Below are positions 16,834-25,127 of a DNA stretch of 64,000 nt, piece by piece (within the stretch, counting starts at the first letter, position 1; each line of letters opens with the position of its first letter). Origin of the DNA: Streptomyces zhihengii (GTDB lineage Bacteria > Actinomycetota > Actinomycetes > Streptomycetales > Streptomycetaceae); assembly GCF_016919245.1 (NCBI RefSeq), contig NZ_JAFEJA010000001.1, forward strand, positions 5,791,501-5,855,500, read 5' to 3'. The position numbers were made by a program, and so were the translations under genes. The notes below the pieces were generated by a model. The model ran no database searches, was not told the origin of the DNA, and saw only the letters and a program-made list of their open reading frames with translations.

Positions 16834-18264
16834 TCACCGGGCGGGCAGGTCCGCCGCCGGGAGCGCCCCGGCCCGCACCGCGTCGACCAGCGCCCTGTGG
16901 TCCCGCTCGTTCTGGTCCGCGTACGCCTCGGCGAACTCCGCCAGCGCCCGGTCGAACACCTCGCCCCGCCCCAGGTAGGCGGCGATCGCGATCCGGTCCC
17001 CGGACCGCGCGTGGGCACGGGCCAGCGTCACCCCGCACAGCTCGCCGAACGCCCCGAGCTGCCGGGGCGTCATCGTCTCCGGCACGGCGATGCCCTTCCA
17101 GTCCCGCAACTGGCGCACGTAGAAGTCGCGCCGCCTGCCGTCGATGCCGTCCACCCGCTCCCAGCCGAGGAACATGTCGCTGGCCGCCTGCATCAGCCGC
17201 TGCCCCGACACCACCCGCTCGCCCTGGTTGCGGTACCGGCTCGCGCCGACGTGCGCCGCGAGCACCGAGGTGTCGGCCTCCTTCGCCTGGAGGAAGAGCG
17301 GGTCCCGGCCGTCCCGCCCGAGCAGCAGGAAGATCCAGCAGCGGGTGCCCACACTGCCGACGCCCACCACCTTGCGGGCCACGTCCGCCAGCCGGTAGTC
17401 CGCCAGCAGGGTCCGCCGGTCGGCCGACAGCGTGCGCCCGTACCGGGTGACCAGGTCCTGGAACCTGCCCTGGAGCTCCTTGCGTTCACGGGTCGGCAGC
17501 AGATCGGCCAGCGGCACCAGCAGCGGCGGGTCCGCCGCGATCCGGGGCCGCCCGCCGGACGAGTCCGTCAGCTTGTCGAAGACCTGGAGACTGTCACGGC
17601 CCCGGGCCTTCGCCATCGCCCGCGACAGCCGCTTCCGGCCGCTCCTGCGCAGGCGCTCGTCCGCCAGCTCCGTCAGCCGCTCGGCGTCGATCCGGGCGTA
17701 CCAGACGTCCAGATTGCCCATCCCCGCGAAGCGGATCATCGCCTCGCGGTAGGAGCGGACCGCGGCCCGCACGATGCCCGCCCGCACCGCGTCGTCCAGG
17801 CCGTTGGCCCGGGCCGCGATCACCAGGCTCGCCGACAGCCGCTTGACGTCCCACTCCCAGGGACCCGGCAGCGTCTCGTCGAAGTCGTTGATGTCGAACA
17901 TCAGCCGCCGCTCCGGGGAGGCCAGCAGCCGGAAGTTCAGCAGATGCGCGTCACCGCAGAGCTGGGCCCTGATACCGGAGTCGGGGCTGCCCGCCAGATC
18001 CGACGCCATGATCGCCGCGGCCCCGCGGTAGAAGCGGAACGGCGACTCGGTCATCCGGCCGTAGCGGATCGGCACCAGCTCCGGCAGCCGCGTCGCCGAC
18101 TGCCCCTCCAGCAGCGCCAGCGGATCCGGCCGGCCGGGCGGCGGCTCGTACACCGCGTGCCCCGACCGGGGCGCCCGGCGCCGGGCCTTCCGCCCGGCCG
18201 CCGCCCGCTCCTCGGGTGTCGTGTCCGGCGCCACGCGCATGGCCGGCCTCGCCTCTCGGGCCAT
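16834..18264 (-). CDS. DUF2252 domain protein
   Basis: A 476-aa cytosolic protein of the DUF2252 family, distantly related to aminoglycoside phosphotransferase-like kinases. Visible family motifs: FYRGAAAIMASDL, LCGDAHLLNF (catalytic-loop-like), FDINDFDETLPGPWEWDVKR (metal-binding-loop-like), and a C-terminal GDRIAIAAYLGRG. ATG at 18264 is chosen because AGGAG lies 8 bases upstream; the GTG three codons earlier would sit on the RBS. Substrate unknown. Confidence 0.85.
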   Translation of the reverse strand: MAREARPAMRVAPDTTPEERAAAGRKARRRAPRSGHAVYEPPPGRPDPLALLEGQSATRLPELVPIRYGRMTESPFRFYRGAAAIMASDLAGSPDSGIRAQLCGDAHLLNFRLLASPERRLMFDINDFDETLPGPWEWDVKRLSASLVIAARANGLDDAVRAGIVRAAVRSYREAMIRFAGMGNLDVWYARIDAERLTELADERLRRSGRKRLSRAMAKARGRDSLQVFDKLTDSSGGRPRIAADPPLLVPLADLLPTRERKELQGRFQDLVTRYGRTLSADRRTLLADYRLADVARKVVGVGSVGTRCWIFLLLGRDGRDPLFLQAKEADTSVLAAHVGASRYRNQGERVVSGQRLMQAASDMFLGWERVDGIDGRRRDFYVRQLRDWKGIAVPETMTPRQLGAFGELCGVTLARAHARSGDRIAIAAYLGRGEVFDRALAEFAEAYADQNERDHRALVDAVRAGALPAADLPAR

Positions 18265-18333
18265 GGTCAACACTCCTGTCCTGTACCGGACTTCCGCGGC
18301 AGGGGCCGCGGCCGCGTCGGGATGGGGCCGCGG

Positions 18334-18750
18334 CTACGTCGGGCTGGGGGCGCGGCACAGCGCCCAGATGACGAACCCGCTGATCGTGATCAGCACGATC
18401 GCCCAGAACGGCGCGTACGGCAGCCACAGGAAATTCGCCAGCATGGCCAGCCCGGCGAGCACCACGCCCACGAACCGGGCCCAGGTCGCGCCCCCGAAGA
18501 GGGCGAAACCGGCCAGGGCGATCACCACGCCGAGGGCGAGATGGATCCAGCCCCACGAGGTCAGGTCGAATCCGAAGATGTAGTTGCGGGTGGTCACGAA
18601 GACCTCGTCCTCGGCGATCGCCGCGATGCCCGCGAAGATCGCCATGAACCCGCCGAAGATCATCAGGACGGCGGCGAAGACCAGCCAGCCGCTGCCCGCC
18701 CCCGACCGCCTCGTCCCGTGCGCCGTACCGGCCCCGACGTGAGTCGCCAT
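18334..18750 (-). CDS. DUF7144-type four-helix membrane protein
   Basis: A 138-aa protein with four predicted helices. The pattern GWLVFAAVLMIFGGFMAIFAG, then WGWIHLALGVVIALAGFALF and FLWLPYAPFWAIVLITISGF, matches a family of small Streptomyces membrane proteins (DUF7144, from memory). ATG at 18750 follows AAGGGAG; the long upstream ORF extension is non-coding. Function unknown. Confidence 0.75.
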   Translation of the reverse strand: MATHVGAGTAHGTRRSGAGSGWLVFAAVLMIFGGFMAIFAGIAAIAEDEVFVTTRNYIFGFDLTSWGWIHLALGVVIALAGFALFGGATWARFVGVVLAGLAMLANFLWLPYAPFWAIVLITISGFVIWALCRAPSPT

Positions 18751-18998
18751 GGCCCGCTCCCTTCCGAAGGACCGTCCGGGCACCTCCCGTCCGGTCGGCC
18801 TCTCTCCAATCTCGGCCAACCGGGTGAACCCCGCACCCCGGGAACAGGGGGCCGCGGGCCGCCCCGTCGCGGACGTGCGGGGCCCCGGGGCCGGTGATGC
18901 AATGGAGCGGTACGTCTGTCCGCCGCGCCGGGGACGCCCCGCTTCCGGCGGGACCACGGCGGCCGGACCCACCACGATCCGCCCGTGAGGGAGTGCCC

Positions 18999-19448
18999 GT
19001 GAGCGACGACATCGAAGACATGGGGCCGGTCGACTACCTGGTCCTCGAATTCCCGGGCAACCGCATGACGGGCGAGGGCCTGCCCCTCCTCGTCGACCTC
19101 GTCGACCGCGGCATCGTCCGCATCCTCGACCTGGCGTTCGTCACCAAGCAGGACGACGGGACGGTCGCGGCGGTGGAACTCCGCGACATCGGGGACCACG
19201 CGGAACTGACGGTGTTCGAGGGCGTGTCCAGCGGGCTGCTGGGCCAGGACGACCTCGACGAGGCCGGAGCCGTGCTGGAACCGGGCAGCTCCGCCGCGGT
19301 CCTGGTGTACGAGAACACCTGGGCCGCGCCGCTGGCGAAGGCCCTGCGGCGCGGCGGCGCCCGGATGGTGGCCGGCGGCCGGATCCCCGTCCAGGCGCTG
19401 CTCGCCTCGCTCGACGCCACCGAACCCGGCGGACCGGCGGCCGCCTGA
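18999..19448 (+). CDS. DUF6325 family protein
   Basis: A 149-aa soluble protein starting with GTG at 18999 (GAGGGAG 6 bases upstream). The core DYLVLEFPGNRMTGEGLPLL, VELRDIGDHAELTVFEG, SGLLGQDDLDEAGAVL and VLVYENTWAAPLAKALRRGG match the DUF6325/DUF1269-like family, often encoded next to SHOCT-domain proteins, as here. Cellular role unknown; relatives are associated with membrane or stress physiology. Confidence 0.8.
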   Translation: MSDDIEDMGPVDYLVLEFPGNRMTGEGLPLLVDLVDRGIVRILDLAFVTKQDDGTVAAVELRDIGDHAELTVFEGVSSGLLGQDDLDEAGAVLEPGSSAAVLVYENTWAAPLAKALRRGGARMVAGGRIPVQALLASLDATEPGGPAAA

Positions 19449-19462
19449 CCAACGGCCCCGGA

Positions 19463-19491
19463 CGAGGGGCCGCCGCAGCGGCGGCCCCTCG
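19463..19491. terminator. terminator hairpin after DUF6325 gene
   Basis: CGAGGGGCCGCCGC and its exact complement flank a single A (19463-19491). It lies 14 bases after the stop codon; the effective loop will be larger. Confidence 0.65.
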
Positions 19492-19548
19492 GGCCCCCGG
19501 CCGACCGCTCGCGCGTGGCACGCCCACGCCGCACCGAGGGAGACCCAC

Positions 19549-19836
19549 ATGCCCGACCTGCTCCGCGGCATCGCCCGCACCGCCGTGATCTCCGGGACCG
19601 CGACCGCGGTCTCCAACCGGGTCTCGCGCCGCCAGGCCGGCCGCTGGGCGCAGCAGGACGCCGGCGCCTACGGGCAGCAGCAGGCGCCGCCGCCCGCCGC
19701 GCCGCCGCCCGCCCCCGACCCGGGCGACGAGATGACCCACAAGATCGACCAGCTCAAGCAGCTCGGCGACCTGAAGGCCCAGGGGGTGCTGACCGAGGAG
19801 GAGTTCGCCGCCCAGAAGGCCAGGCTCCTCGGCTGA
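19549..19836 (+). CDS. SHOCT domain protein
   Basis: A 95-aa protein: a basic N-terminal helix, a Gln/Pro/Ala-rich linker (residues about 40-60), and a C-terminal SHOCT domain (KIDQLKQLGDLKAQGVLTEE then EFAAQKARLLG). SHOCT is a short oligomerisation/targeting domain. ATG at 19549 with GAGGGAGA about 8 bases upstream. It forms a pair with the DUF6325 gene, although a hairpin separates them. Confidence 0.85.
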   Translation: MPDLLRGIARTAVISGTATAVSNRVSRRQAGRWAQQDAGAYGQQQAPPPAAPPPAPDPGDEMTHKIDQLKQLGDLKAQGVLTEEEFAAQKARLLG

Positions 19837-19929
19837 CCCCCGCCACCCGCCCGGGCCCGCGGCTCCCCGCCAGCCCGGGCGGGCGCGCGTGCCGGGGGAC
19901 CTGAGCCCTTCGCCGAACGGGGCGTCCTG

Positions 19930-20134
19930 GGCCTTGTCTGACAAATGGCGCCGTCCGCCCGCAGGGCGGGGCGCGCGGCGTCCGGTGCGTGCAATCGCAA
20001 GGCGGAGGATCATCCTCGTACTGGGCGTACTCGGATGACTCCGACAACGCGGCATGGGGGTACCTCCCAGCGGTAGCTGGGGGAGTGCGTGCCGGGCGTC
20101 GCGCGCCAGGCGGGATTTGTCAGACACGGCCTAG
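19930..20134. mobile_element. MITE-like element with IS5-type inverted ends
   Basis: GGCCTTGTCTGACAAAT at 19930-19946 and ATTTGTCAGACACGGCC at 20115-20131 are inverted repeats with one mismatch. The right end is followed by TAG, giving CTAG, the target favoured by the IS5 group. The ~200-bp interior has no transposase but holds a hairpin (CTCCCAGC-GGTA-GCTGGGGGAG near 20064-20084) that recurs in Streptomyces genomes. This looks like a non-autonomous element. Confidence 0.7.
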
Positions 20135-20209
20135 GTCCGAGGTCCCGGTACCTGCCCCGTCCGGGCTGGTACCGCCGGTGGATGTACGGACCATAGGACT
20201 GGTGCGACC

Positions 20210-21664
20210 ATGACACCCATGGTCCAAGCCCGTCCGCACACCGAGACGTCCCCGTCCGTCACCCCCGCCCCGTCCCCGCGCACGTGGGCGGTTCTTCTCG
20301 CCGCCTGCGCCGGCCAGTTCCTCGTCGTGCTCGACGTGTCCGTGGTCAACGTCGCGCTGCCGTCCATGCGCGCCGAACTCGGCATGAGCGCCACGGGACT
20401 CCAGTGGGTGCTCAACGCGTACTCGATCGCCTTCGCCGGCTTCATGCTGCTCGGCGGGCGGGCGGCCGACATCTTCGGCCGCAAGCGGATGTTCCTCATC
20501 GGGCTCGGCCTCTTCACCGTGACCTCCCTCGCCGGCGGCCTCGCGCAGGAGGGCTGGCAACTGCTCGCCGCCCGCGCCGCGCAGGGCCTCGGCGCCGCCG
20601 TGCTCGCGCCCGCCACGCTCACCCTCATCACGGCCGCGGTGCCCGCCGGTCCCGCCCGCACCCGGGCCATCGCCACCTGGGCGGCCGTCGGCGCCGCGGG
20701 CGGCGCGGCCGGCGGACTCGTCGGCGGCGTCCTGACCGACCTGCTGTCCTGGCGCTGGGTGCTGCTGATCAACGTGCCCGTCGGCGTCCTGGTGCTCGCC
20801 TGCGCGCTGGTCTGGCTCGCCGAGAGCCGGGTGGACGTGCCCCGCAGGCTCGACCTGCCCGGCGCGGTGCTGGTCACCCTCGGCCTGGCGGCCGTCGCCT
20901 ACGGCATCGTCCAGACCGAGGAGGCGGGCTGGGGCGCGCGGGCGACCCTGGTGCCGCTGTCCGCCGGAGTCGTGCTGCTCGTCCTGTTCCTGGTCGTCGA
21001 GGCGCGCACCGCCGCGCCGCTGATGCCCCTCAAGGTGTTCCGCTCCCGCGCGGTCTCGGCCGCCAACGCGGCCATGACGGTGACCGGTTCGGTCTCCTTC
21101 GCCATGTGGTTCTTCATGACGGTCTACGCCCAGAACGTGCTCGGCTACACCCCGCTGGAAGCCGGACTCGCCCTGATACCCAGCTCGCTGGCCGTGGTCG
21201 TCGGCTCCAAGGTCGCACCGCGCCTGATGGCCGGCGCCGGGGCGCGGAACGTCGCCGTCCTCGGCGCCCTGGTGGCCGCCTCCGGATACGCCTGGCAGTC
21301 GACCATGAGCGCGGACGGCGCCTATGTGACGACGATCGCGCTGCCCGGCGTGCTGATGATGGCGGGCCTCGGCCTCGCCCTCACGCCGCTCGCCTCCCTC
21401 GCCACCTCGGGCGCCGCCCCCGGCGACGCGGGCCTCGTCTCCGGCCTGGTGAACACCTCGCGCACGATGGGCGGCGCGCTCGGCCTCGCGGTGCTGTCCA
21501 CCGTGGCTGCCTCCCGCACGGCCGGGGCGACCTCGCCCGAGGCGCTGACGGAGGGCTACGCACTGGCTTTCCGCACCGCGACGGCGGTGCTGCTGGGGGC
21601 CGTGGTGCTGATGCTGGTCTTCCTGCCGGGCCGGAACGCCCGCGACGGGGCCGACGCGTCCTGA
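20210..21664 (+). CDS. DHA2 family MFS multidrug efflux transporter (14 TM)
   Basis: A 484-aa MFS protein of the EmrB/QacA (DHA2) type with about 14 hydrophobic helices. Motif 1 is VVLDVSVVNVALPSM (D1) followed by GGRAADIFGRKRMF between TM2 and TM3; motif C-like GAAGGAAGGLVGGVL is in TM5. It should export drugs or metabolites using the proton gradient. ATG at 20210; a second in-frame ATG at 20219 is possible. No regulator is adjacent, but the MITE ends only ~76 bases upstream and may affect its promoter. Confidence 0.9.
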   Translation: MTPMVQARPHTETSPSVTPAPSPRTWAVLLAACAGQFLVVLDVSVVNVALPSMRAELGMSATGLQWVLNAYSIAFAGFMLLGGRAADIFGRKRMFLIGLGLFTVTSLAGGLAQEGWQLLAARAAQGLGAAVLAPATLTLITAAVPAGPARTRAIATWAAVGAAGGAAGGLVGGVLTDLLSWRWVLLINVPVGVLVLACALVWLAESRVDVPRRLDLPGAVLVTLGLAAVAYGIVQTEEAGWGARATLVPLSAGVVLLVLFLVVEARTAAPLMPLKVFRSRAVSAANAAMTVTGSVSFAMWFFMTVYAQNVLGYTPLEAGLALIPSSLAVVVGSKVAPRLMAGAGARNVAVLGALVAASGYAWQSTMSADGAYVTTIALPGVLMMAGLGLALTPLASLATSGAAPGDAGLVSGLVNTSRTMGGALGLAVLSTVAASRTAGATSPEALTEGYALAFRTATAVLLGAVVLMLVFLPGRNARDGADAS

Positions 21665-21699
21665 CGGAGTGCGCGCGGGGGGCGGGGGCGCCCCGGAGG

Positions 21700-21895
21700 G
21701 GGCGGAATGGCTGGTGGGGCCCCGGCGCGTATCGGAGTGCGGGTCCGCCCGGCGGGAGCCCACGCACACGCCGGGTGCGTGTCGGAGCGCGCGCGGCGTG
21801 CCCGGTGGGGCCGTGCGGGCGGCGCGCATATCGGAGGGCGGGCGGAGTGCGCGTCCGCCCTGCGGGAGCCCCGGTGCGCGCCGGGCGCGCACCGG
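21700..21895. repeat. imperfect direct repeats and terminator hairpin
   Basis: Two related segments, one starting GCGTATCGGAGTGCGGGTCC near 21726 and one GCATATCGGAGGGCGGGCGG near 21826, both ending in GCGGGAGCC. The end holds a perfect 10-bp hairpin, CCGGTGCGCG-CCGGG-CGCGCACCGG (21871-21895). That hairpin lies between convergent genes and is a likely bidirectional terminator. Confidence 0.7.
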
Positions 21896-21899
21896 CCGG

Positions 21900-22355
21900 C
21901 TAGCGCGACTCCGCGTGCGGGCCCGGTGCGGAGAGCGCCGGGTCGACGACCGTCTCGCCGGTGAGCACCCGCCGGATCGCCTCCGTCAGGTCCTCCACCG
22001 GACCGTCCTTGACGAGGACCCCGGCCGCGCCGGCCTCCAGCGCCCGCCGCACCGGATCCGACCGCCCGGAGCGGGCGAGGATCAGCACCCGGCAGTCCGG
22101 GACCTCCTCGCGCAGCGCGGCGGCCGCCTCGACGCCCCCGATGCCCGGCAGTTCGACGTCGAGCAGGGCGACGTCCGGCCGGGACAGCAGCGCGGCGTCC
22201 ACGACCTCGTCCCCGCGCGCGGCCTGCGCGACCACGGTCAGGCCGGCCTCCATGCCCAGCAGCAGCGCGAGCGCGCCCCGGGTGGTGGTGCGGTCCTCGG
22301 CGAGCAGGACACGTACCGAGTGGGTGGGGCGGTGGTCCCGCGGCATCTCGTCCAC
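21900..22355 (-). CDS. receiver-only response regulator (DesR-like, no HTH)
   Basis: About 151 aa. A complete receiver domain: acidic pair in LLAEDRT, phosphoacceptor Asp in DVALLDVELPG, Ser in ILARSG and Lys in VLVKDG. It resembles the receiver half of DesR/LuxR-type regulators of Streptomyces, but the protein stops shortly after VDPALSAPG, where those proteins continue into a LuxR HTH. No HTH is found in any frame downstream and no histidine kinase gene is adjacent. It is either a stand-alone receiver or a truncated regulator. GTG at 22355 lies 7 bases after a TACGCT box (leaderless); ATG at 22346 is the alternative. Confidence 0.7.
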   Translation of the reverse strand: MDEMPRDHRPTHSVRVLLAEDRTTTRGALALLLGMEAGLTVVAQAARGDEVVDAALLSRPDVALLDVELPGIGGVEAAAALREEVPDCRVLILARSGRSDPVRRALEAGAAGVLVKDGPVEDLTEAIRRVLTGETVVDPALSAPGPHAESR

Positions 22356-22362
22356 GGCGTCC

Positions 22363-22368
22363 AGCGTA
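22363..22368 (-). promoter_or_regulatory. -10 box of receiver gene (leaderless candidate)
   Basis: TACGCT on the minus strand, 7 bases before GTG at 22355; no recognisable ribosome-binding site precedes either candidate start codon. Confidence 0.4.
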
Positions 22369-22423
22369 GGACCGGGCCCGCCGGGCCGCCCGTCGGCGCC
22401 TTTCGGACCCGCCGCGGGCAACG

Positions 22424-22463
22424 GGAAGGCCCCGGACCGGCATGGGCCGGTCCGGGGCCTTCC
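22424..22463. terminator. 17-bp perfect stem-loop
   Basis: GGAAGGCCCCGGACCGG (22424-22440) is perfectly complementary to 22447-22463 with a CATGGG loop. It lies downstream of the 52-aa minus-strand gene and upstream of the receiver gene, so it ends transcription of the former. Confidence 0.8.
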
Positions 22464-22576
22464 GCTCCCGGTCCCCCGAGGTCGCACGGGTGCGCTGCCC
22501 TGCCGGCGGGGCCGGGGCCCGGGCCGGTACGGATCCGGACCGCTCCGAGCCACGGCCCGCCGGGGCGGGCGGCCCG

Positions 22577-22735
22577 TCAGGAGGGGCGGCGGTGGCGGCC
22601 GTGCGCCTCGGTCGGCGAGGTGCTCTCCGGAGCCGCGCCGCCGCGGTGCTTGCCCGCGCCGTCGGAGGCGGCGGACGCGAGGGTCACCGGCTGCTGCTGG
22701 TTCTCGGACGGCTGGTCGGGTCGGGCGTCGGACAT
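22577..22735 (-). CDS. small hydrophilic protein (52 aa), unknown
   Basis: An ATG at 22735 opens a 52-codon frame rich in Gln, Ser, Ala and charged residues: it begins MSDARPDQPSENQQQPVTL and ends EAHGRHRRPS. It has its own terminator downstream. The composition, with a KHRGGAAPEST centre and an HGRHRRP tail, looks like a conserved small streptomycete protein of unknown role, but codon bias alone is weak evidence at this length. Confidence 0.5.
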   Translation of the reverse strand: MSDARPDQPSENQQQPVTLASAASDGAGKHRGGAAPESTSPTEAHGRHRRPS

Positions 22736-22852
22736 GTGGGAAGTTCACCCCGTTGTGATCGCTGATCGGCTGTCACAGGGCCCCGTTCGCACCGCGCGTC
22801 CACGATCACCGTCGGCGCACGGACGGTGCGGCTGCGTAGCCCAGGCGGAAAT

Positions 22853-24055
22853 TCAACCACGCGCGCCACGCCCCGCGAGAGGCGCCTGCTGCAACGGGAC
22901 GGGCCTGCGCAGTACAGGACCGCGAGGAGCCCCGGACGGTTCCCCACCTGCGCGTTCCGCTTGTGCGGAGTCGGTGGGGGACTCCTTCGCGAGGTGACGG
23001 ACCGGTACCGGCTCTTCCTCATGGCCGAAGGTTTCTTCACATCCCGCGCGGGCCACCGCGCACGCCACTTCCCCGTCCGCCCAGGGGAGTTGGAGAACCC
23101 CCTCCCGGTCCCAGGTGCCGGCCCCCGCCAACCAGCCCCTCGGCGGCGCGAGTTGACGCATGCGGCGGTCCGCCGGCCGCCACACGCCGGCCCAGCTCCC
23201 CTGCGCGCCGTCGATCCGCAGCGCCACCGCGCACGTCTCCGGCGTCAGCACCTGCCCCGGCTGCACGGCGAACGGCGTCACCACCGCGTCCGGCAGCCGC
23301 AGCGCCTCGGGGAACCGGACCGGCCGCAGGCTGCCCAGCACCCCCCAGCCGAGCCGCTCGTCACCGCGGCCCGGCGCGTCCGACCGGACCAGCACCAGGC
23401 CGCTGTCCGCGTCCGCGAGCAGCAGCCGGTCGTCGCTGGACTCGGTGATCTGGAGCAGCGGCGTCACCTCGCCGCCCCTCGCCAGGTCCACGGCCACCGC
23501 CTTGACCGGCCCGCCGCCCGGCATCCTGCGGTCGAGCGCCAGCATCCGGCCCGCACGGTCCAGCCAGGCGCCGCCCGAGCAGTGGCCCGGCACCCTCGCC
23601 AGCAGCTCGGGGCCGCCCGCGCCGCCCGCCACCAGCCAGACGCCGGTCGACGCCGCCCCCGGCTCCAGCGCGTAGGCACGCGCCCCGTCCGGGCAGGGCG
23701 GCAGCAGGACCAGCTCACCCGCGGTCACCGCGCCCAGCGGCAGCTCGCCCGTCCCCGGGCCCGTCGGGTACAGCAGCGAGAACGTGTGCCGCTCCGCGAC
23801 CCGGCGGCGGATCAGCACCCGCCCGTCCGACAGCGGCAGCACACCCGCCTCGCGCTCCTCGGGCTGGCCGAGCGGAAGCGGGACCGCGTAGGGCTCGGGC
23901 CCGCCGAGCGTCCAGCGCTCCGCGAAGAGCGCCTCTCCCGTCCCCGCGAGCCGGGCGCCGTACATCCCGTCCGCGGTGATCGTCAACGCTCCGCTCGCCG
24001 GATCCGCCACCGCGTCGTCGCCGTCCGCGGGGGCCTCGATGGCACAGGCTGTCAT
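22853..24055 (-). CDS. hypothetical protein, probable beta-propeller
   Basis: A 400-aa soluble protein without signal peptide or membrane segment. It contains recurring short beta-rich blocks ending in hydrophobic-Asp or Leu-Leu patterns (GRVLIRRRVAE, GELVLLPPCPDGARAYAL, GLVLVRSDAPG), suggesting a WD40/propeller-like fold, but no family is recognised. ATG at 24055 is chosen because GGAGGTGA lies 7 bases upstream; the longer ORF is rejected. The last ~40 residues are Pro/Gly/Arg-rich and probably disordered. Divergent from the Nif3-like gene. Confidence 0.7.
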   Translation of the reverse strand: MTACAIEAPADGDDAVADPASGALTITADGMYGARLAGTGEALFAERWTLGGPEPYAVPLPLGQPEEREAGVLPLSDGRVLIRRRVAERHTFSLLYPTGPGTGELPLGAVTAGELVLLPPCPDGARAYALEPGAASTGVWLVAGGAGGPELLARVPGHCSGGAWLDRAGRMLALDRRMPGGGPVKAVAVDLARGGEVTPLLQITESSDDRLLLADADSGLVLVRSDAPGRGDERLGWGVLGSLRPVRFPEALRLPDAVVTPFAVQPGQVLTPETCAVALRIDGAQGSWAGVWRPADRRMRQLAPPRGWLAGAGTWDREGVLQLPWADGEVACAVARAGCEETFGHEEEPVPVRHLAKESPTDSAQAERAGGEPSGAPRGPVLRRPVPLQQAPLAGRGARG

Positions 24056-24274
24056 CGAAACGTCACCTCCGGTCACAGAAGCTAGGTATCGCACTTCCTG
24101 CCGAACAACACGAGCCTGCGCTCTTCACACATAAGGGTGGCCAACGGGCGATTCACCTGAGCTCCGGGCGGCGCGTGTGCTGCTCCCGCCCGCCGGGGTG
24201 CTCCCGGCGGGCCGCCCCGCGGGGTGCGCCGGCGCCCGGATCCGGCCGCAGGCCCCGCTGACCGGCGGGGCAGG

Positions 24275-24280
24275 TAGCCT
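24275..24280 (+). promoter_or_regulatory. -10 box of Nif3-like gene (leaderless candidate)
   Basis: TAGCCT, 7 bases before the GTG start at 24288; no ribosome-binding site fits between them. Confidence 0.45.
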
Positions 24281-24287
24281 TTGCTCC

Positions 24288-25127
24288 GTGCCCCGTCTGT
24301 CTGAAGTCATCGCCGCGCTCGACGCCCTCTGGCCCCCCGAGCGGGCCGAACAGTGGGACGCGGTCGGCACCGTCTGCGGAGACCCGGACGCCCGTGTCGC
24401 ACGGGTCCTGTTCGCCGTCGACCCGGTGCAGGACGTCGTCGACGAGGCCGTGACCCTCGGCGCCGATCTGCTGGTCACCCACCACCCCCTGTACCTGCGC
24501 GGCACCACCACGGTCGCCGCCGGGCACTTCAAGGGCCGGGTCGTCCACACGCTCATCCGCAACGACATCGCGCTGCACGTCGCCCACACCAACGCCGACA
24601 CCGCCGACCCGGGCGTCTCCGACGCCCTCGCCGGCGCGCTCGGCCTGCGGGTCGTGCGCCCCCTGGTCCCCGACACCTCCGACCCGGCCGGCCACCGCGG
24701 CCTCGGCCGGGTCTGCGAGGTCGACCCGCCTCAGACCCTGCGCGAGTTCGCCGCGCGCGCCGCGCACCGGCTGCCGCCGACCGCCCAGGGCATCCGGATC
24801 GCCGGCGACCCGGACGCCACCGTGCGCACCGTCGCCGTCAGCGGCGGCTCCGGCGACAGCCTCTTCGACCAGGTGCGGGCCGCCGGCGTGGACGCCTTCC
24901 TCACCGCCGACCTGCGCCACCACCCCGCCTCCGAGGCGACACAGCACTCCCCGCTGGCACTGGTCGACGCCGCGCACTGGGCCACCGAGTGGCCCTGGTG
25001 CGAGCAGGCCGCAGCACAGCTCGACGAGATCTCCGACCGGCACGGCTGGGACCTCCGGGTCCACGTCTCGAAGACCGTCACCGACCCCTGGTCCGCCCAC
25101 CACGATTCCTCTGGAGCCCCCAACTGA
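24288..25127 (+). CDS. Nif3-like dinuclear metal center protein
   Basis: A 279-aa member of the Nif3/YbgI/YqfO family (GTP cyclohydrolase I type 2 in older databases). Metal-binding motifs are present: LLVTHHPLYL, HVAHTNADTA and the C-terminal LVDAAHWATEW. The family forms hexameric toroids with two metal ions per subunit; its biochemical role is unsettled. GTG start at 24288. First of three coupled genes (Nif3, zinc ribbon, RNase H/phosphatase), an arrangement conserved in Actinobacteria. Confidence 0.9.
   Translation: MPRLSEVIAALDALWPPERAEQWDAVGTVCGDPDARVARVLFAVDPVQDVVDEAVTLGADLLVTHHPLYLRGTTTVAAGHFKGRVVHTLIRNDIALHVAHTNADTADPGVSDALAGALGLRVVRPLVPDTSDPAGHRGLGRVCEVDPPQTLREFAARAAHRLPPTAQGIRIAGDPDATVRTVAVSGGSGDSLFDQVRAAGVDAFLTADLRHHPASEATQHSPLALVDAAHWATEWPWCEQAAAQLDEISDRHGWDLRVHVSKTVTDPWSAHHDSSGAPN

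Noticed and set aside
21665..21899. Hidden LuxR HTH of the truncated response regulator in another frame
   Set aside because: All frames are repeat-derived; no HTH-like sequence is visible.
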